Part shown: positions 1 through 7,769 of the stretch, piece by piece
How the letters are laid out: the number at the start of each line of letters is the position of its first letter
How positions within the stretch are numbered: position 1 is the first letter of the stretch
Assembly: GCA_030833525.1 (NCBI GenBank)
Contig: JAURGZ010000006.1
Span: forward strand, 1-56,699
Origin: Bacteroidota bacterium
GTDB lineage: Bacteria; Bacteroidota; Bacteroidia; NS11-12g; UBA955
Length of the DNA stretch: 56,699 nucleotides
Reading direction: 5' to 3'
Made by a program: the position numbers and the translations under genes
The notes under the pieces: model-generated
The model's input: the letters and a program-made list of their open reading frames with translations, nothing else
What the model was told of the DNA's origin: nothing
Databases searched by the model: none

Positions 1-1
1 A

Positions 2-1324
2 ACTGCACCGGGAGAGGAATACGACGATGCGGCCCTCAAGAAAATGGAGGAAATACGCAATCAGATCGTCAGTGGACAGGCTTCTTTCGAAGAAATGGCC
101 CGCAATTACAGCGAAGACTATAACTCTCGCTACAACGGCGGCATCATGGATTACGTGAATACTACCCAGTACATTGGAGATCCCGATCGACAGTTGTGGG
201 TGGACAAGGCTTTTTCGATGACGGAGAAGGGGGAAATCAGTTCTGTTTTTCGCACGAATTATGGGTACCACTTGCTTCAGTTGGTAGACGTGCGCCCCAT
301 GGCCTCCTTCGACCAAATGCGCAGCAGTTTGAAGCAGCAAGTGCAGCAAAATGCTCGCTCGAAAGTCAGCATCGATGCCTTGGTCGAGAAGGTAAAGCGC
401 GAGAATAACTTCACTGAAAATCCTCAGGCTTATCAGGCATTCTTGTCAGTTTTGGACTCGAGTTTTTTGAACGGTTCATTTGACATGGATGCTCTGCCTA
501 AATCTTATGACAACAAGGGAAAGCGTTTCAATTTGCTCGACATGGAGCTGTTTCGTTTGGGCAATGAAAGTTATACCGTTGAAGACTTTGCCTTGTTCAT
601 TCAGAACAATCGCCGAGCCATGAACTCAGGCAAGGCAGAAGCCTTTGCCAGTGAATATCAGCAATGGGTAAGCGAGAGTTGCGTAGCCAATCAGAATGAA
701 CATTTGGAAGAGCGTTCAGAAGAGTTTCGCGACATCTATCAAGAGTACCGCGAGGGTATTTTGATGTTCAATCGCATGCAGCAATTGGTTTGGGATCGTG
801 CCAACAATGATTCAGCCGGTCTGGCGCAGTATTTTGCTGAGCACCGCGATGCCTATCGCTGGGACGACCGTTACCACGTAGATATTTACTACTGCAGCGA
901 CGCCAAAATGATGAAGACCGTCGCCAAGCAGGTTAAAAAAGGGGTTCAAGCCGATAGCCTGCTCCGCATGCACACGCGCAACAATCCGCTGGGATTCAAT
1001 TACCGCATGGGCTACTACCAATGGTCTGATACAGGCCTCGTTCCCAATCCCGCTGTATTGAATACCTTGTTCAGCAACAGCGCTTACAAGAGCCAAACCG
1101 GTTTGGTCAAGCTGAATCAAGTAGGCGAAGATTGGATTTTGGTGAACATTCACGGTTTCTTGCCAGCGGGTCCCAAAGCCTTGAGCGAATGCCGCGGTCC
1201 CGTTACTTCCCGTTACCAAGAAGAGTTGGAGCGCCGCTGGATGGATGAACTAGAGAATCGCTACGAAGTTTCAATCAACTACGAAAGCGTCGAGGCCTTG
1301 AAAAAAGAATTGAACGCCCGATGA
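2..1324 (+). CDS. PpiC/parvulin-type peptidyl-prolyl isomerase, 5' truncated by the window edge
   Basis: Periplasmic folding-helper protein of the parvulin (rotamase, PpiC) family. The reading frame is open from base 2 with no stop, so the true start lies upstream; 440 residues are visible. Near the visible N-terminus is a parvulin half-domain: a SFEEMARNYSED segment, an asparagine/glycine turn (RYNGGIMDY), then the FRTNYGYHLLQLVDVRP strand that closes such domains. The remaining ~300 residues are a poorly conserved helical/beta region without a motif I recognise, as expected for the large Bacteroidota PpiC proteins. The stop codon overlaps the start of surA (ATGA at 1321-1324), so the two are translationally coupled. 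The family call is secure from the parvulin fold signature; the client range cannot be told. Confidence 0.8.
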   Translation, partial: TAPGEEYDDAALKKMEEIRNQIVSGQASFEEMARNYSEDYNSRYNGGIMDYVNTTQYIGDPDRQLWVDKAFSMTEKGEISSVFRTNYGYHLLQLVDVRPMASFDQMRSSLKQQVQQNARSKVSIDALVEKVKRENNFTENPQAYQAFLSVLDSSFLNGSFDMDALPKSYDNKGKRFNLLDMELFRLGNESYTVEDFALFIQNNRRAMNSGKAEAFASEYQQWVSESCVANQNEHLEERSEEFRDIYQEYREGILMFNRMQQLVWDRANNDSAGLAQYFAEHRDAYRWDDRYHVDIYYCSDAKMMKTVAKQVKKGVQADSLLRMHTRNNPLGFNYRMGYYQWSDTGLVPNPAVLNTLFSNSAYKSQTGLVKLNQVGEDWILVNIHGFLPAGPKALSECRGPVTSRYQEELERRWMDELENRYEVSINYESVEALKKELNAR

Positions 1325-2694
1325 GAAAATTGGCCATTTGGGTAATGGGCCTGTTTGGGTTCGCTGGCTCCCTGCTGGCACAGCCTGACCTTCAAGGCCC
1401 TACTTTGCCTCCCCAACGGGTAGATGGAATTCTAGCCGTGGTGGGCGATAAAATCATTCTGCGTTCAGAATACGAGACGGAGAAAATGCAGTTGTCCCGC
1501 GGCCGTGAATTGCCCGATTCGTCCATGGCATATTGTGCCTTGCTCGACCAACTCATCATTGACCGTTTGTTGCTCAATCAAGCCGAAATCGATTCCATTC
1601 CCTTGACCGACGATCGGGTGGAGGCAGAAATTGACAACCGCATTCGGGAATACCAGCGCATGGCTGGAAGTTTGACCGAATTGGAGCGATACCTGGGGAA
1701 AACCATTCCCGAATTCAAAGATGAGATTCGCCCCAAGATGCGCAACAACTTGTTGGCGCAAGAAATGCGCAGCACCATCACCGACCCGGTTCGCATTTCG
1801 CCCCAGGAGGTGAAGCAGTACTACGAATCCATTCCTGAAGATTCGCTGCCCATCATCAACACAGAAGTAGAGGTAGCCCAATTGATTTTGGAGCCGCCTG
1901 TATCAGAAGTGGCCCGCAACTATGCCAAGGAGCAATTGGAGGACCTGCGTGCCCGAATATTGCGAGGAGAGAGCTTTGAGCGTTTGGCCAAGGCCTACTC
2001 CATGGACCCAGGCTCTAAAAACAACGGCGGTTTGTTGCCTGAATTTGGTCGTGGCGAAATGGTTGGGGCTTTTGAACGCATGGCTTTCAAGTTGAAGGAA
2101 GATAGTTTGAGCCCAGTGTTTGAAAGCGATTATGGGTTTCACATCATGAAGCTGATCAAGCGCAAAGGCGACCGAATCATTGCGGCGCACATTTTGATTC
2201 GCCCCGAGTACACCAGCAACGATTTCATACGGGCCTCTGCCCTGGCCGACTCTTTGTTTGCCGAATTGAGCGCAGGCCGCATGGAATGGTGCACAGCCGT
2301 CAAAGGATTTACCAGTGAAACCTACGGTGATAAGGCTTATTGCGGCTTTTTGAGTGATGAGGTAACGGGTTTGCAGAAAACTTCGTTTGATGAACTTCCC
2401 ACCGATATCAAGCAAATGGTGGAGAAGATGGATGCCGGTCAATACTCGGCGCCCAAGTTGACAGTCACCCCAGATGGTCGTTCGGTTTACCGCATTCTCT
2501 ATGTGAAGTCGTTCATTGCCCCCCACGAAGCCAATTTGATCCAGGATTACAGCCGCATTCAAATGGAGGCCGAAAATCAAAAGAAGCAAGAAGCCCTAGA
2601 TGCCTGGGTCGACAAGTTCAAAGCCCGTACCTACATTCGGGTGAATGATCCTGGTTTTGATTGCCCATCTATGCAAGAGTGGAACCACCCATGA
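1321..2694 (+). CDS. surA: SurA-like periplasmic chaperone/peptidyl-prolyl isomerase
   Basis: Periplasmic chaperone for outer-membrane protein assembly, 457 residues. Residues 1-20 are a clear signal peptide ending at SLLAQ. A SurA N-terminal helical domain follows (GILAVVGDKIILRSEYE), then two parvulin domains at about 180-280 (LAKAYSMDPGSKNNGGLLPEF, YGFHIMKLI) and 285-400 (IAAHILIRPEY, weaker and more divergent). The order signal-chaperone-parvulin-parvulin is that of SurA. It overlaps the upstream parvulin gene and the downstream moxR gene by ATGA, so three genes are read as one coupled unit. A second parvulin gene beside surA is usual in Bacteroidota. Which outer-membrane proteins it serves is not visible. 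Confidence 0.9.
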   Translation: MRKLAIWVMGLFGFAGSLLAQPDLQGPTLPPQRVDGILAVVGDKIILRSEYETEKMQLSRGRELPDSSMAYCALLDQLIIDRLLLNQAEIDSIPLTDDRVEAEIDNRIREYQRMAGSLTELERYLGKTIPEFKDEIRPKMRNNLLAQEMRSTITDPVRISPQEVKQYYESIPEDSLPIINTEVEVAQLILEPPVSEVARNYAKEQLEDLRARILRGESFERLAKAYSMDPGSKNNGGLLPEFGRGEMVGAFERMAFKLKEDSLSPVFESDYGFHIMKLIKRKGDRIIAAHILIRPEYTSNDFIRASALADSLFAELSAGRMEWCTAVKGFTSETYGDKAYCGFLSDEVTGLQKTSFDELPTDIKQMVEKMDAGQYSAPKLTVTPDGRSVYRILYVKSFIAPHEANLIQDYSRIQMEAENQKKQEALDAWVDKFKARTYIRVNDPGFDCPSMQEWNHP

Positions 2695-3653
2695 ACCCCA
2701 GCGAATCGTTGAATAAAGCCCGTGCCTTTGCTCCTGAAGTTCAGCGTGCAAAGCAAGAGATTGCCCGTGTTGTGATCGGTCAGGAAGAGGCCGTAGAAGC
2801 CCTGCTGAATGCTGTTTTTTGCAACGGACACGTGCTGATGGTGGGTGTTCCAGGCTTGGCCAAAACCTTGTTGGTGAAGACCATTGCAGTGGCATTGGGT
2901 TTGGATTTTAAACGTGTTCAGTTCACCCCTGATTTGATGCCCAGTGATATTTTGGGCGCTGAAATTTTAAATGCTGAACGCCAATTCAGCTTTAGCAAGG
3001 GCCCTGTTTTTACCCAGGTTTTGCTAGCCGATGAGATCAACCGTACCCCTCCCAAAACGCAGGCTGCTTTGCTGGAGGCGATGCAGGAAAAGCAAGTCAC
3101 AGCGGCAGGTACTCTCTACTCCTTGCCCCATCCTTTTTTCGTGCTGGCCACCCAAAACCCCATTGAGCAAGAAGGTACTTACCCCTTGCCTGAGGCGCAG
3201 CTGGATCGTTTCATGTATCAAGTGGTGCTGGGCTATCCCAGTTTTGAGCAGGAACAAGCCATTTTGAAGCGTACGACTTCGGCCGAACAAAGTGAGGCCA
3301 CTGCGGTACTTGATGCCAAGAACATTCTGGAATTCCAGGAAGCGGTTCGCTCGGTTCCTGTGGTCGACCAGGTTTTTGAATACGCGGTTCAATTGGTGCA
3401 TAAAACACGACCCGATAGCCCCACAGCGGCAGCCATGGTCAAGGATTATCTTCGATTTGGTGCCGGTCCCCGAGCCGGGCAAAACCTCATTTTAGGGGCC
3501 AAATGCCATGCCTTGATGAACGGGAAGTTGACGGTTGATCGTGAAGATATTCAGCGAGTGGCCCCTTGGGTGTTGGCCCACCGATTGGTGCCCAATTTCC
3601 GCGCAGAGGCAGAAGGCATTAGCCTGGTAGATTTGGTTCGCAGCCTTTATTGA
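2691..3653 (+). CDS. MoxR-family AAA+ ATPase
   Basis: AAA+ ATPase of the MoxR family, 320 residues from the ATG at 2691. I chose this start because ATGA overlaps the surA stop and the family N-terminus (ARVVIGQEEAVEALL) then lies at the usual distance; an in-frame ATG at 2661 would add ten odd residues inside surA. Walker A is the MoxR variant GVPGLAKT (about residue 55), Walker B is LLADEINRTPPK, and sensor 1 is ATQNPIEQEGTYPLPEAQLDRF. MoxR proteins act as chaperones that mature enzymes or metal centres, normally with adjacent DUF58 and von Willebrand A genes. None of those follow here: the next gene is the convergent nth. Coupling to surA suggests an envelope-related role, which is inference. 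Confidence 0.9.
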   Translation: MNPSESLNKARAFAPEVQRAKQEIARVVIGQEEAVEALLNAVFCNGHVLMVGVPGLAKTLLVKTIAVALGLDFKRVQFTPDLMPSDILGAEILNAERQFSFSKGPVFTQVLLADEINRTPPKTQAALLEAMQEKQVTAAGTLYSLPHPFFVLATQNPIEQEGTYPLPEAQLDRFMYQVVLGYPSFEQEQAILKRTTSAEQSEATAVLDAKNILEFQEAVRSVPVVDQVFEYAVQLVHKTRPDSPTAAAMVKDYLRFGAGPRAGQNLILGAKCHALMNGKLTVDREDIQRVAPWVLAHRLVPNFRAEAEGISLVDLVRSLY

Positions 3654-3659
3654 AAACCT

Positions 3660-4301
3660 TTAAGCGGGTCGATTGCCTGGACGGCATCCGACCACTGAGC
3701 AAATGGGGCATTGACTGGGCTCATGCGTTCGGGCTGAGCAGTATTCCCGACCGAAGAAAATGATTTGAAGGTGTGCTTTGTTCCAGCGCTCGCGGGGCAC
3801 CCATCGTTTGAGGTCTTTCTCTACCTGATCGACATTGCGGGCTGGACTCAAGCCCCAACGCCAGGCCAACCGGTGAATGTGGGTGTCAACCGGGAAGGCC
3901 GGTACTCCAAACGCTTGACTCATGACCACCGATGCGGTTTTGTGACCGACTCCAGGCAAGGCCTCGAGGGCTTCAAAGCTGGCGGGCACCCTGCCCTGAT
4001 ATTGTGAGTTGAGAATGTCTGAAAGTCCCCATATGGCCTTGCTCTTGGCGGGCGAAAGCCCACAAGGCTTGATGATTTCCCGAATCTGCTCAACCGAAAG
4101 TTCAACCATGTCCTTGGGGTTGTCGGCTTGTTCAAATAACAGGGGTGTGATTTGGTTGACACGGGCATCGGTGCATTGTGCGCTCAGCAACACGGCAATC
4201 AATAAGGTATAAGCATCTTTGTGATCCAGTGGAACCGGGGTTTCGGGGTAAAGGCGTTCCAAGGTTTCCAGAATGAAGGCTACTTTTTCGATTTTTTTCA
4301 T
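3660..4301 (-). CDS. nth: Endonuclease III (DNA glycosylase/AP lyase)
   Basis: Base-excision repair enzyme that removes oxidised pyrimidines and cleaves abasic sites; 213 residues from the ATG at 4301, matching the family's ~211. That start lies 1 nt after the lplA stop; a longer frame exists but would overlap lplA. The helix-hairpin-helix is LPGVGHKTA with the catalytic lysine, and the catalytic aspartate sits in PVDTHIHRLAWR. The C-terminal iron-sulfur loop keeps four cysteines (YCSARTHEPSQC, PIC, SVVGC), but the spacing is Cys-X9-Cys-X2-Cys-X4-Cys rather than the classical X6-X2-X5. Last gene of the minus-strand lptB-lplA-nth run. Confidence 0.93.
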   Translation of the reverse strand: MKKIEKVAFILETLERLYPETPVPLDHKDAYTLLIAVLLSAQCTDARVNQITPLLFEQADNPKDMVELSVEQIREIIKPCGLSPAKSKAIWGLSDILNSQYQGRVPASFEALEALPGVGHKTASVVMSQAFGVPAFPVDTHIHRLAWRWGLSPARNVDQVEKDLKRWVPRERWNKAHLQIIFFGREYCSARTHEPSQCPICSVVGCRPGNRPA

Positions 4302-4302
4302 G

Positions 4303-5262
4303 CTAGATAAATTGAAGATAGGCTTGGTGCTTGTTCCAGTCGGTGAAGGCAAATTGTTCACAGAAAAGGGCCTCGCTCAGGGCTTTTCCCAAGCATAATT
4401 GAGTTTGGGCTTTCCAAGGTTCTCGGTCACCTGCTGTCAATCGAAAGTCTCTTATGAAGCCTCTTTCAACGTTCAGCAAAAGCTCGATGCTTTGTTCATT
4501 TATATGCAGGGTTCGCTGGTGAGTGTAGCTGGGTGAATATCCCAAAATCCAAGCCTCGCTGCCTATTTTCTCTCGCTGCAATGCGTCGATTTTCTCTTCT
4601 TCTTCAGCACTCAGAGTCGAAATGCGATAGCTGAATTGTTGTTGGAACTCTGCGGCTAGCTGATCCCGAAACTCCTCAGCGGTCCAAGGGGTTTGCAAAG
4701 CCTCTTGAATGTTGACAACTGGGCTTGGCCTAGAGGCAATGGCTTTGCCTTGGTATTGGCCTTTAGTTTTCAAGGCTGCCGATAAATGGCCCAAATCGGC
4801 GTTGTACAACAAGGTTCCGTGGTGCAAGGCCCATTTGCGGCGCTGATCGATGTGTTGTGCATTGCCACTGATTTTCAAACCGTTTAGCAATAGGTCGTCT
4901 TTGTAACTGTAGGTAGTTTCTATGCCCAAAGCGCGCAGTGCAGCGCGCATGGGTTCCAGGTACCGCTTGTAATCAATGGCTTTTTCCAGCCCTTCTGGAA
5001 GGGGTTGTATGAAGCTAAAATTCAGATTTCCAGGGTCATGGTAAACGGTTCCACCCCCTGAGATGCGGCGGGCTAGGGCAATTCCTTTCGTTCGGCAAAA
5101 AGCGTAATCGACTTCTGCCGCCAAATTTTGATGTTTGCCACACACAATGCTCTCAGAAGAAAACCATAACATGAGAATGGGCTCCTCGGCTTCTTGAAGG
5201 CAAATGGCTTCAGTAGCCAGGTGTCGGTGCACGTTCAGGTGATCGGGTAAGAGTAGCCTCAT
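4303..5262 (-). CDS. lplA: Lipoate-protein ligase A
   Basis: Cytoplasmic ligase that attaches lipoate to the E2 and H proteins of 2-oxoacid dehydrogenases and the glycine cleavage system; 319 residues. The biotin/lipoate-ligase fold is marked by [20 protein letters not shown] (about 63-82), the substrate-carbonyl and adenylate loop of LplA. A lysine-containing [15 protein letters not shown] segment (about 122-136) fits the second catalytic motif, and the C-terminal accessory domain is present. The start codon overlaps the lptB stop (ATGA at 5259-5262). No lipoate or octanoyl synthesis genes are nearby, so I cannot tell whether it salvages free lipoate or acts in a relay. Confidence 0.92.
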   Translation of the reverse strand: MRLLLPDHLNVHRHLATEAICLQEAEEPILMLWFSSESIVCGKHQNLAAEVDYAFCRTKGIALARRISGGGTVYHDPGNLNFSFIQPLPEGLEKAIDYKRYLEPMRAALRALGIETTYSYKDDLLLNGLKISGNAQHIDQRRKWALHHGTLLYNADLGHLSAALKTKGQYQGKAIASRPSPVVNIQEALQTPWTAEEFRDQLAAEFQQQFSYRISTLSAEEEEKIDALQREKIGSEAWILGYSPSYTHQRTLHINEQSIELLLNVERGFIRDFRLTAGDREPWKAQTQLCLGKALSEALFCEQFAFTDWNKHQAYLQFI

Positions 5263-6020
5263 GGCTCTGGAGTTCCGGCAGCGGGGTGGGTTTTGCGTTT
5301 GAGTTCAAAATTTTGCCCCAAATAGACCTTTCGCACCAAGGGGTCGCTGGCCAGTTCTTCTGCACTGCCTTGCTTGAGCAACTTGCCTTCAAACAGCAAG
5401 TAGGCCCTATCGGTGATGCTCAAGGTCTCTTGCACATTGTGGTCTGTGATCAGTATCCCAATGTTCTTCTCTTTGAGTTTGGCTACAATTCCCTGAATGT
5501 CTTCAACGGCGATAGGGTCTACTCCTGCAAATGGCTCATCGAGCAAGATGAATTTGGGATCCGTGGCCAAGGCACGGGCAATTTCAGTACGGCGCCTTTC
5601 TCCCCCGCTCAGTACCTTTCCTAAGTTCTTGCGAACGCGACCCAGGCCAAATTCCTCTATCAAGGATTCCAAGCGTTGTTCTTGTTCAGATTCACTCAGC
5701 GAAGTCATCTGGAGAATGGCGCGTATGTTGTCTTCTACGCTCAATTCACGAAAGACCGATGCCTCTTGGGGCAAATAGCCAATGCCCAATTGGGCCCTTT
5801 TGTACATGGGAAGAGATGAAATATCCTGGTCATTCAGGTAGACCTGCCCAGCATCGGGTTGAACCAGGCCTACGAACATGTAAAAACTCGTGGTTTTGCC
5901 AGCGCCGTTGGGCCCTAGCAAACCCACAATTTCCCCTTGTTCCACGAATACGCTAACCTCGTTGACGACGCGTTTGGCACCGTACTGCTTGACCAGCTTG
6001 TCGGAACGGAGTTTCATCAT
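5259..6020 (-). CDS. lptB: LPS export ABC transporter ATP-binding protein LptB
   Basis: ATPase of the LptBFG complex, which extracts lipopolysaccharide from the inner membrane and pushes it along the Lpt bridge. About 253 residues from the tandem ATGs at 6020/6017. Motifs: Walker [10 protein letters not shown]-loop [14 protein letters not shown] (typical of LptB), signature [15 protein letters not shown], Walker [14 protein letters not shown], switch histidine TDHNV. The frame stays open upstream across the SRP RNA region, but those residues are not protein-like. An exact TATATTTG box lies 4 nt before the first ATG, so the mRNA should be nearly leaderless. lptF, lptG and lptC are not in the window. 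Confidence 0.93.
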   Translation of the reverse strand: MMKLRSDKLVKQYGAKRVVNEVSVFVEQGEIVGLLGPNGAGKTTSFYMFVGLVQPDAGQVYLNDQDISSLPMYKRAQLGIGYLPQEASVFRELSVEDNIRAILQMTSLSESEQEQRLESLIEEFGLGRVRKNLGKVLSGGERRRTEIARALATDPKFILLDEPFAGVDPIAVEDIQGIVAKLKEKNIGILITDHNVQETLSITDRAYLLFEGKLLKQGSAEELASDPLVRKVYLGQNFELKRKTHPAAGTPEP

Positions 6021-6024
6021 CTTG

Positions 6025-6032
6025 CAAATATA
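6025..6032 (-). promoter_or_regulatory. -7 promoter box (TATATTTG) of lptB
   Basis: Exact match to the Bacteroidota -7 consensus TAnnTTTG on the minus strand, 4 nt before the ATG at 6020. Transcription would start at or next to the start codon, giving a leaderless mRNA. It shares a short intergenic region with the divergent SRP RNA promoter. Confidence 0.6.
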
Positions 6033-6069
6033 CCCGCTTTGTTCGTTGGGCACTTCGCTGCGTGAATCG

Positions 6070-6077
6070 TATCTTTG
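6070..6077 (+). promoter_or_regulatory. -7 promoter box (TATCTTTG) of the SRP RNA
   Basis: Exact TAnnTTTG box 4 nt upstream of the first base of the SRP RNA stem, with a TTGG that could be the -33 element near 6046. Its position places the RNA start at about 6082, where the closing helix begins. Confidence 0.7.
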
Positions 6078-6081
6078 AGGC

Positions 6082-6169
6082 GGCGGTACGGTCAGCTCCC
6101 TGCAAACTCCCCCAGGGCCGGAAGGCAGCAAGGGTAGTAGGTTGTAGCGACGCGATACCGCCTTTTTTT
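6082..6169 (+). ncRNA. ffs: Signal recognition particle RNA (small bacterial type)
   Basis: RNA scaffold of the signal recognition particle; it binds Ffh and targets nascent membrane proteins. The diagnostic apical part is seen directly: CCAGGGCCGGAAGGCAGCA at about 6111-6130, containing the GGAA tetraloop and the conserved asymmetric AGCA bulge. The RNA is closed by GGCGGTA (6082-6088) pairing with TACCGCC (6156-6162), followed by seven T residues that complete a rho-independent terminator. Length (~85 nt) fits the short SRP RNA without an Alu domain. It lies between divergent lptB and a convergent helicase gene whose stop codon falls inside the T-tract. Confidence 0.95.
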
Positions 6170-7586
6170 ATGCCCGTTTTCTGGAGCTTTTGCCTGCGAA
6201 ACGACTTTTTCCTCCTCCTGAATGGCGATTGCCACCTGAATGCCCTCCTCGGCGACCTCCACCTGAAGAATGTGAGCCACCTGAACGATCATCAGTGGTG
6301 TAAGCGTAAGGGTTTTTGGTCGTTTTAAAAGGCTTGGCAGGCCCGCTTATCACGCGAACGTTTCCGTAAGCCGGTTCACCCTTGCCACTTTCTTGTCTAG
6401 CATTGGGACGTTCCAGGCCGCCGCGTTTGTTGCGCGATCCTGATTTGCGGAAAATCAAATCAATGCGCCAGTCGTGTTCCATCTCAATCATGCACTCTTT
6501 GCCGTGCACCTTGAAGATCTGTTCCAGCAGGTTGACCTCGTCTTGAGCGCAAAACGAAACCGCAATGCCATTAGCACCGGCGCGACCGGTACGGCCAATG
6601 CGGTGGGTGTGCGTATCGGCATCTTGGGCCAAATCGTAGTTCAAGACATAATTGAGTTCTTTGATATCAACCCCGCGAGCTGCCACGTCGGTAGCGACCA
6701 AAATGCGGGCACGACCTGTTTTGAATTTGTCTAGGTTGAAGCTGCGTTCTTTTTGGCTCTTGTCTCCGTGAATGGCAACGGCAGAAAACTCGTTTTGCTT
6801 GAGGAATTTAACCAGCTTATCAGCCCCGAATTTGGTGCGGGTGAAAATCAGCATTTGGTCGATTTCTTCGCCCAACAACAACTCGGTCAACAAGGTGTTT
6901 TTGTTGCTCTTGTCAACGGCAAACAACCATTGGGTGATGTTGGGTTTATCTTGTTCTTGGGGCAGAATATCAATGTGTTCAGGCTCATGGAGCATTTCGG
7001 CTGCCAATTGCTTGATTTCATAGGGAGCGGTCGCCGAGAACAAAAGGGTTTGACGCTTTTCTGTCAAGATCAAGCGTCCAATTTTGCGAATGTCGCCAAT
7101 GAAACCCATGTCCAGCATGCGGTCGCATTCGTCCAATACCAAGGTTCGAATGCCGCTCAGGTCGATGAATCCTTGCTCAATCAAATCCAGCAATCGACCA
7201 GGGGTGGCAATGATGACTTGGCAGCCGCGTTGAATGGTTTTGACTTGTTTGTACTGAGAAACGCCACCGTAAACCAAGGCAATATTCAAATCCACGCCAC
7301 TGGCGTACTGATGAAAATTATCTGAAATCTGGTGGGCCAATTCACGGGTGGGAGCTAAAACCAATGCGTGAGTTTTAGTCTGAGGCTCTTCGATGATTTG
7401 TTGCAGAATGGGAATCGCAAAAGCGGCGGTTTTACCGGTGCCAGTAGGGGCGGTGGCGAATAAGTCGCTGCGATTGAGAATAACGGGAATGGATGCCGCT
7501 TGAATGGGGGTGGGTTGAGTGTAACCGCGCTCGCGCACAGCCTCAACCAGGGAGCTGTGAAGCCCCAGGTCTTGAAACGATGTCAT
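6168..7586 (-). CDS. DEAD-box-family ATP-dependent RNA helicase (RhlE-like, DECD variant)
   Basis: Superfamily 2 RNA helicase, 472 residues from the ATG at 7586; the frame continues upstream, but the family start MTSFQDLGLHSSLVEAV defines the N-terminus. Motifs in order: Q motif GYTQPTPIQ, motif I APTGTGKT, Ia PTRELAHQ, motif II DECD instead of DEAD, III SATAP, V ARGVDI, VI HRIGRTGRAG. The last ~60 residues form a Gly/Ser/Arg/His-rich basic tail, common in RhlE/DeaD proteins and used for non-specific RNA binding. It likely acts in ribosome assembly or mRNA unwinding. Its TAA stop lies in the terminator of the opposing SRP RNA. A ~105-nt 5' leader with a hairpin precedes it. Confidence 0.93.
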   Translation of the reverse strand: MTSFQDLGLHSSLVEAVRERGYTQPTPIQAASIPVILNRSDLFATAPTGTGKTAAFAIPILQQIIEEPQTKTHALVLAPTRELAHQISDNFHQYASGVDLNIALVYGGVSQYKQVKTIQRGCQVIIATPGRLLDLIEQGFIDLSGIRTLVLDECDRMLDMGFIGDIRKIGRLILTEKRQTLLFSATAPYEIKQLAAEMLHEPEHIDILPQEQDKPNITQWLFAVDKSNKNTLLTELLLGEEIDQMLIFTRTKFGADKLVKFLKQNEFSAVAIHGDKSQKERSFNLDKFKTGRARILVATDVAARGVDIKELNYVLNYDLAQDADTHTHRIGRTGRAGANGIAVSFCAQDEVNLLEQIFKVHGKECMIEMEHDWRIDLIFRKSGSRNKRGGLERPNARQESGKGEPAYGNVRVISGPAKPFKTTKNPYAYTTDDRSGGSHSSGGGRRGGHSGGNRHSGGGKSRFAGKSSRKRA

Positions 7587-7643
7587 ATGGTTTGTCTTAC
7601 TATCTGTCGCGAAACACTTTTGGAGTTCGTATTCGCATGTTTG

Positions 7644-7663
7644 GGAACCTCGCTGTGGGTTCC
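7644..7663 (-). promoter_or_regulatory. Hairpin in the 5' leader of the helicase mRNA
   Basis: GGAACC (7644-7649) and GGTTCC (7658-7663) are perfect inverted repeats around an 8-base loop. Flanking TTTG and CCAAA can extend the stem with a bulge. It lies midway along the predicted leader (about 7691 to 7587). There is no T-run, so it is not a terminator; a role in mRNA stability or autoregulation is possible but unproven. Confidence 0.35.
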
Positions 7664-7696
7664 GCCAAAGACAGACTCGTAAAGAATTTTGCGCTG

Positions 7697-7704
7697 CAAA
7701 GGTA
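7697..7704 (-). promoter_or_regulatory. -7 promoter box (TACCTTTG) of the RNA helicase
   Basis: Exact TAnnTTTG box on the minus strand, 110 nt upstream of the helicase ATG. It predicts a leader of about 105 nt, unlike the many genes here whose box abuts the start codon. Confidence 0.5.
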
Positions 7705-7757
7705 ATCAATTAATTGGCTATTTGCGTTAAAGCCCTGAATCTATGCGATACATTGAT

Positions 7758-7765
7758 TAATTTTG
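7758..7765 (+). promoter_or_regulatory. -7 promoter box (TAATTTTG) of the carboxyltransferase gene
   Basis: Exact TAnnTTTG box 4 nt before the ATG at 7770; predicts a leaderless transcript. Confidence 0.55.
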
Positions 7766-7769
7766 GGCT

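Noticed and set aside
6753-7325. 190-codon plus-strand open frame within the helicase gene
   Set aside because: The minus strand carries every helicase motif here; the plus frame has no recognisable motif and is a shadow of codon bias.
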